Shown in pieces: positions 47,701 to 59,083 of a stretch of DNA of 64,000 nucleotides. The stretch is from Albifimbria verrucaria (Eukaryota; Ascomycota; Sordariomycetes; Hypocreales; Stachybotryaceae). Both the position numbers and the translations under genes were made by a program. The notes under the pieces were generated by a model. It did not search any database, was not told the DNA's origin, and saw only the letters and a program-made list of their open reading frames with translations. The stretch covers positions 1,736,001-1,800,000 of the forward strand of contig JAHREC010000049.1 in assembly GCA_020081605.1 (NCBI GenBank), read 5' to 3'. Positions within the stretch are counted from its first letter, which is position 1. Every line of letters begins with the position of its first letter.

Positions 47701-48869
47701 GTCTCTTGCGACACGTGTTACTTCGGATGCAAATGTTCGTAATTGATCAACCATGGTGTTGATGGTCTGTTGTAACTGTAAAATCTCGCCTCTTGCAGGT
47801 CGTTCAATCTTTTGGGTCAAATCACCGTGGGCGACGGCAGTCGTCACAGAAGCAATTTCGCGCACTAAATTCATGAGCATGTTAGAGCACGCACATACAA
47901 AACAGGGGCATGATGCTGCAGCTTCAAATTACCTTGATCAGTCAAGTTCTGTGCCATGACGTTTACTGGATATTAAAGTCAGCAAATTTTGCATGTAGAC
48001 AGAGCAGAGGGGCTCGATTGCGACAATACCGTTATCTGTAAGCTCTTTCCATACACCATCCACACCGCCGATGCGGGCCTGTCCACCGAGGAGGCCTTCC
48101 GTGCCGACCTCACGGGCGACTCGGGATACCTCACTGGCGAAAGTCTGGAGCTGATCCACCATCTCGTTGATGGTGCGTTTGAACGTGGTGATTTCCGGGT
48201 CCATTTCTACCGTATTCATGCGAACCTTCATGGTCAAATCGCCGCGGGCGACGGCGGTGACGATGGCACCGATCTCTCGGAGGGCCTTCTGGAAGGCCTC
48301 GTTGGCCTTTGATGCTTCCATAGCTCCTCTCTAGCGTAGCGACACGCTCTTGTTCGAGGACCTGAAGGGCGCGTTCTTGTAGTTCTTTCTGCTCGAGCAG
48401 TTGGGCGTTGACGCCGGCGAGCTCTTGACGCTGGCTGTCTAGAAGTTTGGACTGGTCGTCCACGTGGTCCCGCAGTCCTTCCAGCGCTTCCTTGGTCAGC
48501 TGGCGGGGAAATGATTGAGACTGGCCGAGCTACCTTGATGAGCCGGGGATGCGAGCCGTGGGCGGTGAGCAGCCGCACGGCTGGCTGACGAAGACGAGGT
48601 GACACCACCGTCATCGCCAAAAATGGACTCGTTAATCTCGTTGGGAGTCTCGGGGAGGAGAGAGGTTGTGGAGGCTCGGCTCTCGAGGCGCGAAACGCGG
48701 AGGGCGAGCTTCTGAAGTTCGGCCTCGAGATTCCTCTTGGCGGGGTCTCGCGACCGGGCAGCTTGATCTTGGAGCCGAGCTCTGCGTGAATCGAAGTGGG
48801 TGACTTGTTGTCGACGGCGAGGGAGGCGACGACTTCGGCAGCCGCAGCCAAAGCAGAATCGTCGACCAT
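44717..48869 (-). CDS. nik-1: Group III hybrid histidine kinase (NIK1/OS-1) with a HAMP array
   Basis: Cytosolic osmosensor kinase feeding the HOG MAP-kinase pathway; in other fungi it is the action point of dicarboximide and phenylpyrrole fungicides. The N-terminus ([17 protein letters not shown]) leads into a coiled coil, then six HAMP units (about 46600-48260). The kinase core follows: H-box [17 protein letters not shown]-box [18 protein letters not shown] boxes DTGIGI and [10 protein letters not shown] receiver domain has ILLAEDN, the acceptor Asp in [11 protein letters not shown], and the Lys of KPLQPN. The tail ends [10 protein letters not shown] at 44717-44719. Introns: 47966-48029, 47865-47932, 46713-46771 and 45160-45214. 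There are no membrane segments. Frames break near 46093-46097, near 47650-47660, near 44965-44975 and in the N-terminal region, each like a lost base. All catalytic residues are present once frames are joined. Confidence 0.96.
46600..48260 (-). repeat. Six tandem HAMP-unit coding repeats
   Basis: Units of about 92 residues recur, each with a GDLT-like start ([45 protein letters not shown], and the short last unit TDGDFTKLV). Most have a TIN-x-MVDQL helix and a GGQA turn. Three introns interrupt the array. Unit 5 is the most divergent, with GAQA in place of GGQA. Confidence 0.9.
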
Positions 48870-51800
48870 TCTGCCAGGCGATGAGACTGCTCAGCCGCAG
48901 TCAAGGGCTCTAAGAAGATGGCAAGTAAACGCGGGGCGGGAGGGAGTCAAGGACGATGGTAGAAGGAATCCGGAGATGTCTTCTCGAAGGGAGCAGGATG
49001 TAGCAGCGAGTGGCCGGGGTTTGAACGAGACGCAGGAACGGGATTGGGGATGGCGAGGCTCCTGGTTCACACTGGATTTGGCTGGACAAGGGGGTTCGTC
49101 GACCAACGAGAGGGTGAGGAGGGGTTTGTACCGAGCTCGACCCAAATAAGCGAGTAAAGATCAACAGCACGTACGCGGCGGCGGATGCAGCATTATTCGG
49201 CCGTCCAGATATCGACGATGGGGAAGGGGAAGACGGCAACGACACCAGCAAGCCCAACCGAAAATGCAATGCTGAGGGCCCGGTGTTGTAGCAATCAGCC
49301 TTGGAGGTGTCAACCAAAAAGATGGAGGGATGGCCAAAGGAGGGATGTCTGCTGGCTGGCTATAGCGAAGCGACTACTAGGGTAGGGGCGAGAGAGGAGG
49401 AGGGGGCGGATAAGGGAAAGGAAGGGCTGGTGGGAATTAAAAAAAGAAAGAAAGATACCTCACAAACAGGCGAACAACAGGAATTAGTGGATGTACCTGA
49501 GCATCATGTTAAGACTCGGTCACGGTGCTTTGCCTTATGGAGACCAGTTGAAGTACCTGATCCTCTTTTTCCCACCCTTCGACCTCTGCCTTTTTCCTAC
49601 TCTCTCCTTTACCTGTCCGTCCTAATGAATAAGTGGAGGGGTGGTTGGATAGTCGTCTAGGGCCGGACAAGATAAGGCGGGCACAACACAACACAACAGC
49701 TGGGCTCGCTCTATTCAACACACTACGGGATAGGCGCCTGTCGTGATTTACAGCGCCATTAATGGAGCTGCTCTACTGTTAGACGGACGTTGCTGGTACC
49801 GTTGCACCGTACAGTGGGAGCTTGGCCGACCGGGACGGTCCATTTACTCCGCATCAGAGCAGGGGTGTGGAGAGTTGTAGGGGGTTTCACGGTGGCGGGA
49901 GGAAAGCAAGCCAGGCGAACGAGGGAGAAAAGGCAAGGAGAAGAGGTGGTGGTCGAGACCCGCTCCGACGATTAAGCACATACTGAGAAGGCGGGCGAGA
50001 GAAAGGGAGAGAGAGCTGTCAATTGACGGGGACAAAGAACAAGGACAGGACACAGCGGCCGACCGGTACGGCCACGCAGTCCTCAATCACATCGAGATCT
50101 TTGGCCAGTCTTCCTCCGGCCCATGCAAGTTTAAGTCCGAAAGAGGCTCGGCGACGATGGCAATGAACAAGAATTACGGTAGCACCACACAGTGGTCATG
50201 CCAATGCCGTCTGCAAATTGGATCAGGGCGGTGGGAGAGGGAGGAGGGGGCAAGCCATGGGACAACGGAGTGATTGGTCAAGAGAATGAGGCGTTGACGC
50301 TGTCCCCATGCGATGCAGAACCCGAGCGGCAGAAGCGAGCTAAGAACATGCCACTCGTCTTATGGATAGCTCACAACTCAAGGCAGAGGGGCTGTTGGTA
50401 GGTTCCTCCTCTTACTTTTGTTTCTTTTATCGTTTGCTTTAAGAGCTGGAACCTACATGAAGGCACGAAGGTGTTTACTGTTTTCGCAAGGTAAGGCGCT
50501 TGATATCGCACTCACATTTGTTAACCATTGTGTTCGTATGACCGTTGTAGGTACTAGTAGTTGATGCGAATAGTTACGGTACCGGTACCTGCCTACTTTA
50601 GGTATTCTTGCAATTACCTCAATACCTTATCGACCTTTCGTAGATGGTAAACTACCAAGGTACCTACCTAACTCAAGCCAATACCTGACCTGACCTGTTC
50701 TGAAAAGACTACGTACCTCAGCCTAATCTTCGACCATCCAAAACAAGTACCTACCTACCTACTATCGACTGTACCTACCTTACCTTAGTAGCCATGATTT
50801 TAGCACGTCCATTACTGCAGTTGGCTATCTGACCTCGAGGAAACACCATGACCTCGTGGCTTGTTGCTACGTACGATATCACAGCCCAGCGTTTTACGCG
50901 ACGGAAGTGGCCTCCGATCTGCATTGATGCTGGCCTTTGAAATCACATCACACGGTCCATGCCCCGTCGTCCTCCCCACACTTGCTTCCTCTTTCCGTAC
51001 CCTGCATACTGCACGTGGGGTCTTTTTCCTGCGTCTCCGAACCGGGCCTTTGACAGACAGCACTGTGCTTTTCCCTCCTCAACCTCAAGGAACCCCCATG
51101 CCTTTGCCGTGACTTGTCACAACCCAACCAAGAAGGTTCCAGCAAATCACGAAGAGCCAAGAGACCATGGTAGACTAAACAATTGGCTGGGGTTCTCGGC
51201 CACCTGCCAGTGGTGTATGGGTTCACCGGTTCCCTTCATTCGCCTGGCGTTGCTGACTGCTTAGCTACCCTACGCTATAGCACAACCGGCCGAGCATGGT
51301 ATGCTGCGCCTACCTCGCTAGGGCTCTTAGGTTGCTGTTGCTGGCTGTTCCTGGGTAACAGGAGGCGATCTCTCTGACGCGATGGCAGCTACCAGAATAC
51401 AAGAAAAAAAAAGAACCCCAAGTCATGAAGCTTCAGCCCCGAGTATCCAGACCATAACCCCTTTTCCTCCCAGCTCAAAATTATTGATCGACGGACGCTA
51501 AAGCTAACTCGCAAGGACGAGAAAGAACTTCGCGCCAGATCTTGCCCTATCTCACGGTAGTGGCTGTCCTTGGCGCCTCCGGTCAAGCGAACTTTTTCGG
51601 CTACTCGAACCTCTTCACCATGCTTCAGGAAACGGCCAAAGGCCGTTTCGGTGTGAGGAAAGAAGGCGTGACGGCATGGCATACCCGCCAAGCGACCCGG
51701 CCGCAAGAGGCGACATCTACCCCTTTCTGCTAGCGGCGTTCCGCCTGGCTCAGTAGTGTCAGGTTTCTTTCTGACCCAAGCTTGGGATTTTAGTGAGATT

Positions 51801-54800
51801 ACACTTCGGGTCCAGGCCAAGGCAAGCCATCGTCAAATTCCAATGCACATGGCAGACGTATCGTTGACAACGGAAGAAACGTCAGCCAACGAGGCGCACT
51901 TAGCCTCACCCGCTTCGAGCCGAAGCATATATCCCTGAAGAATGCAACTACACTGCAAACGCGCCGGGAGGTGGCTTCAACCGATGAAATCGCGATGAGA
52001 GCCTGCAAAGCCGTTTCACAGCCAGAAAGGCTCTGGCCCCTTACGTTCGTTCCCTCCCACGTCCCAAGCCCCAGGTGAGCTCTCTACATGCGCAATCTAC
52101 GCCACCCCCTTCTGCAATGCATGTTGGGTTGCAGCGCCAAAATACCAGTGCTGGACCGGTCCAAGTCACCATTTCTGTCATCAACAATTAATGAATGACT
52201 TCGGTGGCCCGTCAGTGAGGGGTGGGCTGCTGTGATATGTTGCATCCACCCTGCCTTAGGACGGTTGTCTCGCTCCTCTGTTTTGCCTGCCGCACGGTTG
52301 TACCACCTAAATTGAGATGGAAATTCGCTGTCGTTGTTGATTGTTGTGATTCTCTCACCTCGGAGATGCTGTTTTAATATGGCCAGCGGGACACCAAGCA
52401 GCGGCGCTCTGCCACTTTCATACGGTGGCTTTATTTCGATAAGCAACGCATGACGGATGGGGTTCATGCTAATTTTCATGTAGCCTGGCGCGGTGCGGTT
52501 CAAGCCATCGTCTCGTATTACAGGAGTTCTGCCGAAACCCGGGACTCGGGGCGAGGGAGAGGATTCTTCGGGTTGGCAAAGGAACCCTAAACCTCAAACA
52601 TGCCGCTGCCCGAACCGCATCCTGATGGTGCGATATGGACTCAACAGCTTGCATGTTTATTGTCGATCCTCTGCCTCCCAGGGAGATGCTCGAGAGGTCT
52701 CCTGTTGGTCTTGGAGGGGAGCACAGACCACAAGACAAGAACTCGGTTTAGGAAGCTGATCAACTCGATCAAGATCAGGGGACCCTGAACCACCCACCAC
52801 CTTTGCCTTCTTGTCAAGACACCCCAGCCGCTGACGTCACCGAGCGGTCTGACAAGTCGCAGCCAATGAGGCCCAAGTGAGGCGCCTCATCCGTAGACTA
52901 CGGCGCCTTAAATCGCTGTTAGCTGCTCATATCCCAGAATTCCCATATCAGGCTACCATCTGGCGGCAATCGTCCGAAAAGGACTGGTACGATACAGTGC
53001 AGGGGTATACTGTACGGGAACTCGGCCATTAATGGGTTGCCTACCACCCTGAGAGGGTGCCTACAGAGCCATCAACTGCTCCTCTTTATGGATGCTCCCA
53101 CCTTTTTGAAGGCTTAGCGGAGGAATACCCTGGGCTCAACGGCGTCTGATTTGTCCTTTATCCATAAGCGCGACTCGCAGCCAGGTGGATGTGCCCGGAT
53201 GCCAAGAACGACCGGTGTCCATTTCGCCCAGCACCCTACGATCCTCCTCCCCAATTGTCCGAGCTTGGTATTGTACGGCCATCGCCACCGTCTGAGGGCT
53301 CCTGTACAGCAGCTGCGCTGCGCTATGCTGCAATAGAACCCTGCCAAAGAAACTCATCTGCCTATGCAACTACCGTGTGCTCCGCCTCACCGTATCATTG
53401 GTTCGGACGACGATCCTCCTGCAGTGTAGATCGCCCAGCATGCTCGTGTTTCAAAGCGACGGATATCTCCATTTCGTCTTTTTGTCATCCTCATATCCTA
53501 GCTCGGCCCAGGATAGGCTCACCGGGCTAGGGTCGTCTTCGAATGCTGCGTCCCAGTGCCGTATTTGGGATATGAATTCGCTGGGCGCATAAGTTGAGGC
53601 ATGAGACTACGATACGAACCGCCCCGCAACTAGCATGCAGAGGAACAAAGGCCGCTTATACAAGAAATGGGATCAAATCAAGAGCGTGGCAATTATCCAT
53701 GACTAGAAAAAGTTCTCCGCAACTTTTCCCACTCTTTCTTGTTTCGCCTTCGACAATTCCCATTGTCTTGACATCGTCTCATATGTGCGCACTAGGCTCG
53801 CCCATGCCAAGCCGTGATATTTCCACACGACTCAGGGTCCTGGCATCGGTCGACAGCACATGTCTGCGCACAGAGCTCCTAAGAGAGGGAGGAATTTCCC
53901 TTTCCTCTTCGAGTTCCCTCTTCTGGAAAACCGCAAGGCGCGAAGAGGAGAACAAGAACCACAAATTCGCAAGAAGGGAAAGGTTGGAAGCGGAAAATGC
54001 CCTTTCCTTGTGGGCCTTTCGAGTCGTGTCTCAACGGCGCAAGCGCAGCGTCCCACTTCTTTTTCTCGTCGAAGCAGCATCTGCCCTGTAGTCTTCCGGA
54101 AGAGCAAATGAGAAGCCATCTTGGCCTTGTCCTCGGCCTGGCCGACTTTTTTTTTCAGGGTCCGTTTGGCCCACTGGATCAGACCCTTTCCTGTACAGTT
54201 ACGGTGAGCCTTGTCACACAGCCTCGATGCTAAACTCCCTGGACGGGCCAGCTAGACGATCAGCGCAGGTTCTGATTCGCTTCCTTGCCCGCCCACCCGG
54301 CGGCTCGTCGTGGGCTCTGCGTGCGTTCCTTGTCTTCGTCCAGTGCCTTTGCGCATCAGCATCAGTATGTGACGCGGGTCGAGATGGGAATCTAGCATCA
54401 CCCTCGCCGGTGGCCGTCATCAGGGCTAGGGACCCACACGCTTGGTGGGTTCTGCCACGAGATCTCCAGTCCATCTGAAACCACGGCGTAAAAAAGGGCT
54501 GCCAACCTCGGCTGGGTTCGCATGGGTGTCCCCGGCTCACCGAAGAGGAGTCCGTTTTCTTTGACGCTAATTCAATTTCATGCGCTACATTCTAGAATAC
54601 TTCTCAGACGCTGCCCAGATGGCCCTCTGCGAGCCCATCCCGTGAGCTTGGCTTCCTCAGGGTACATGTTGCTTATGCGGGTATCTCATGCCCTCACACC
54701 TCTTCATTTGCATCCTCCAAGCTAATCAATACTGGCTCATGCAGACAACCCCATTAGCTAAGCCTACCGTAAAATGCGAGTTCCTTCGTGATATCCATCC

Positions 54801-54838
54801 AACATATCCAGCTGCGTAATCCTCCATCGTAGACATTC
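48870..54838. other. 6 kb gene-poor interval upstream of the histidine kinase
   Basis: No convincing gene. The first few hundred bases should hold the kinase leader and promoter. From 50570 to 50790 lies a dense cluster of GGTACC, TACCTACC and related words. ORFs of 60-143 codons at 48910-54540 overlap on both strands and lack family features. The end near 54840 should hold the 3' UTR of the Munc13-like gene. Confidence 0.5.
50570..50790. repeat. Cluster of GGTACC / TACCTACC words
   Basis: Many copies of TACCT, AGGTA and GGTACC within about 220 bp, partly as tandem TACC units. Smaller groups of the same words occur near 16770-16990, 24405-24430, 28125-28200 and 59740-59890, all intergenic. 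Confidence 0.65.
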
Positions 54839-57800
54839 TCAACGCCTAGGCAAAGGCATCGGAGGCGCGTTCAGGTTCTTCCTCGGGATGCTCCTGCTCG
54901 CGTTCCACCCTTGAGATACACTGTTCTTAACGATGAGCGCTGCCGCCGCTGTAGCCGCCTGCCGCTCCTTCTGCCGGTGTCTCTCCTTGAGGTAGTTGGC
55001 AGCCTCTGGCCGCATGCGCAGAATTCGTAATATCATGTCATCGCTAGGATCGGCCTGGGCCTCTCGTCGCTTCGCCTCCTTGGCTTTGCGCATCGTGCCC
55101 AGGTTACGACTCATCATGATGCTCTTGCCGCGCCTGATCGTGCCCATGCTGGCAAAGGCGCCCGCGCCTCCTAGATTAGCACCGAGCGACGATTGCCCAC
55201 CCCGCGCCCTTGCTGTTGCGGCTGGCCATGCTGCATCAACGCCTGCTGGGCACGCTGCGCCGTAGCCGCTGCCATGCGCTCCGACTCCCGGATCAGGTTG
55301 TTAGTCTCCTCGAAGTAGAAGAAGTTGAGCGAGGCCAGGTCGTGCCACTTAGGCGACTTCAACACCTCTGCGCGAACTCCCAGCTGCTCTCCGGATTGCT
55401 CGTCCTTGGCGTTGAAGAAGTTAAAGAGCATTTCGAGCCAGTGATACACAATATCAAGCTCCTTGCGTGTAAGTGGCTTCTGGGTTGAGGGCTTCTCGGA
55501 CAGAGGCGGCACCAGCAGGTTCTCGATCGTGATCAGGACCTCCTTCCAAAGCCTAGTCATGACAGCGATCATGGTGGCATCTGTCAGTGTTTGTTTCATA
55601 ATGGCGAAGTTTTCGTCAAAGTATTGGAACAGAGGAGCCAGGGCACCCTCGATTTGGCTTGGAGTCACGACAACCGCTGTAGATGTTCGTTTCTTCCAAA
55701 GACTCGTGACTGAAGCCCCTATTCCGCCCATTCCCAATAGGCTCCGTAGTGTTTCATGGGACAGTGTTGCGTTGATTTGAGCGGTAAGCTATGGTAGTGT
55801 CAGTAAGCTGTAATGGAAGAGTTTCGTCAGGGGTAGCTGCAAGACACATACCTTGTCTGTAACCTTTCGGACCATGTCTCTCTCAGTTCGCTTGAGGTGA
55901 CGGAAAGCCTTGCCGAAATGGAACTGGATATCATCACGTTCTCCCTCCATGCTTACTCTGATCAGTAAACGACCTTGGGAGTCCAAGTCGAGCCAAAACT
56001 CTCGTGGCAGATAGTCACTGAAATGCACCGGATCCAGTTTCAACGACGTTCGGCCAACATAATCGTGGTCTCCAAATGTATCATAGTCCCAGATTGTCGC
56101 AATCACATTGACTGCTCCTTGAACGGTGATGTCAAATGATTCGTCCCATCGTGGACACAACGATCGGTAGATAATGCGTGTCTTGTGAAGGCGCTTCTGA
56201 TACTCATCACCAAAGACAACATAAGGATCGCTAAAGCCGCTGGCATCACACGCTTTGAGATCCTCGGCCTCGATCACCTTGATTGTGAAGGTGTACTTGT
56301 TGGGCTTGCGAGACTTCTTTTTGGGGCCGTCAATCTTCTCAAGCAACGCAGCACAGAGATCGGAGTTCATGTTCTTTTCGAGTTTGTCGAGCTCTTGCAT
56401 GGCATATTCGATATTGTTCAATTTGACGAAAGACTTCATGTCAAGTTAGCACACGGTAATGTTTTCAACTGATTCAAACGCAGTATACTAACCTCAGGGT
56501 AAAACTGGAAGGGCTCCAGCTTCTCCTTGTTGTTCCATGCGTCCTTTGCATATTGCATCCACTTCTCTTGTGTTGTTCTTGTGTGGGCAGCTGCGTCTCG
56601 GCAGATGGCCTGTCCATCTCCTTGGCAAATCGTTGATCGACGATCTCGCAGTACTTACCAATACCTGCAGAGAAGCTGCGAGCCAAGGCAGTCATGAAAC
56701 GGGCATGATGTTCAGGGTTGTCCCAGCCTAGTTGGGACACTTGATCAACCGTCTGGTTGAATAGCATGAAAAGATCGATAATGGACACACTATGACGCTC
56801 AGAGTCGAGTGGAATCTGTTCAGGGCTTTCGGTGCGGACTTGGAACTGATCTTGCTTGATGGCCTGCTCGACAAACTCGTCCATCCGCGACTCAGCAGCA
56901 CGGATCCAGCGCCAGACAAAGTCAACCAGAAGATCTTCAATACTAAAGACGAATCTGCGGTCTGGTAACGACTCCTCATGTATGCGCCGGATTTCAACCA
57001 TTTCCTTGTAAAGATCGAAGCCATCCTGGATGTCAATCTCGGTTTCCCTCTCTTGTGCCGTTTGCATGATTGCCTGGATGATCGCATTTGCATCTTCCTC
57101 AAAGCTAGGGAAGACTTCTTCGACTAGGATAGCAAAAGGGTCAATACCTTTGATGACAGATGAGTTCTTGTAGCGCTTCTTAATCCTGTCACATAGCTTG
57201 ATGACTGATTTTCCTAGCTTTACGACATGACCAAATTCCCAGTCTTCTCTGTGTGCCGGAATCTCTTTCTCCATGTACTGGCGGTATGTATCGGCTGCTC
57301 TCTGGCGAAGTCCCTGCGTCAGGTGCTCGGCGAATTCACTATCTGCCTCCGATCGAGCAGAAAACCGAGGGTCATTTTCGATATGATTCTCGAGAATAAA
57401 CATAACAGGGCCAATCTTTGGCGGCTTGGTGTCGTAGCACTTCTCCATCAGGTTATAAAGCTCCCTCAGGAGCGCGTCATGCAACGTGTGAAGGGAGCTC
57501 TGGTAGACGGCAAAATCATGAATGGTCCATCGGCTAGGGTCGATCTCTGAGAGAGGCGTGTTGTATTGATGAATATGGGGGTTTCTTGACTTCTGGCAGC
57601 GGAGTTTTGACAAAATCAAAAACTGCATCCAACTCTTCTGGAACCAACTCTTGGTCGAGGAATTTGCGAGCAGCAACTTCCAACAGAGCAATCAGTCGGC
57701 TGGCCTGTGGTAGGCGCCAGCGAACGCAAAGCTCGGTTAGCAGGTCCATAGACCGTCGAGACAACGGCTGATAATCAACATTGGGATCAGCGTGAAGCTG

Positions 57801-59083
57801 ATCAAAAGTCATTGCATGTTGAAGTATATACTTGTAGAAGGCTCTTGGATTGGGGGTATAAAGGTGTAGATAGTTTCCTCCACTGCTCTAATTGTGCTGG
57901 GTTCGCTAGGATTCATCGAGGCCATGATAGCGGAGGGATCGATATTATAAGCATTGTCGCCAGAATCGGCCAAAGCTCTGCTAAAGTCAGCCCATGCTTG
58001 ATCCTTGACCAGCAGAGAAGTTGGTCGGTTGGGCAACGCCGACCGATCTGAAGCATCAGCCGGGTTTTTGCCAGTTCAGGTCTGGCTGTCATGATGTCCA
58101 ACAGCATCTGGGAAAGATGCTGCGCTTCTGACTTCTTCCACTCGAGAAAGGCATCTTCTACGTCAAAATCTTGGCTTCCCAATGCGCCAGGTCGATTCGA
58201 ACTCAACCTTAGCTGATAGGCCTTGAGGTCTTTGAGAGCCGCTTCTTCGTTCCAATTGTTACGGTTCTCGTTAATTTCAGCTTGGACATCGGATAAACTC
58301 AAACCAAAGATCTCAGCGACAACTTGTACCATGGGCATATCCTTGACCTCATGGCTCAAAGGCACAATTACCTCCACGGTAGCGCCTGTGCCATCAGAAC
58401 CACTCGCGACCAAGTTTTGATCGTTTGTGAGTAGCTTGCTCTCCAATGAATGCAGCCTGGACATGAGTTCTGCCCTGTCCTTGTCGTGGCCGTGATCACG
58501 GAGGACATTAGCCGTAAGGCGCACGAACAGGGCCAGATGACGGTCCGGGAGGAACTTCCACGAGTCATCCTCAGGAGCCCGCCCTTTTGCGCGGCTTTGG
58601 TAGCCGCTGAATAAAAGATGAGGACGAGGGGCTCGAATTTCCTTTCCTTATCGATGGACTTGCGGAAATTGCTCTCGGAGAAGGCAGTGTATGCTTCTGC
58701 GAAACTCCTCTTGACGGCTGGATCGTTGAAGCCGGGTAGGCGCTCGCTGCCTCTCACAACACGGCCGACGCGGTCAAGCAGCGGGGCAGCGAAGTTGTGA
58801 GGCAGCTTCAGGCTGGTTGAGCTGCCAGACACATACTCCTGGACCAGTTGGCCGACGCTTGTATGAGATCGTGGGGTGGTTTCTTGGCGGGAACATATTG
58901 CTTGCGCTTGGTCTTGGGCTGCAACAGGTAGTGGAGGTAGGCGGTGCGGAGTGCGAAGCTTCGGGCTTCCTCGTGCTCGACCACGATATTCGTAGGGCGC
59001 ATCGACGTTCGGCGGCTGCCGACGTCGACGCTTCGGTTGACGCGGCGTCTAGACTGCCATGACTGGCGCGACGCCGTGGACAT
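54839..59083 (-). CDS. Munc13/UNC13-like protein with C2 and MHD regions
   Basis: The family acts in exocytosis and, in fission yeast (Ync13), in membrane traffic during cytokinesis. The chosen start (ATG 59081-59083) gives MSTASRQSWQSRRRVNRSV; an upstream in-frame ATG near 59148 is possible. Helical Munc13-homology (DUF810-type) sequence fills the middle, for example HADPNVDYQPLSRRSMDLL and RWRLPQASRLIALLEVAARK. The C2 domain lies at about 55944-56304: YTFTIKVIEAEDLKACDASG, SDPYVVFGDEYQ, IWDYDTFGDHDYVG, with the Ca2+-binding aspartates present. A further MHD segment follows, then a basic tail ending at the stop 54839-54841. Introns are 56434-56492 (splits before SFVKLNNIEYAMQEL) and 55789-55851. 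Frame breaks occur near 58560-58600, 58080, 57810, 57560 and 55200, again like lost bases. About 1,370 codons. Confidence 0.9.

Noticed and set aside
51389..51820. 143-codon minus-strand ORF
   Set aside because: No recognisable motif and a low-complexity end; not supported as a gene.
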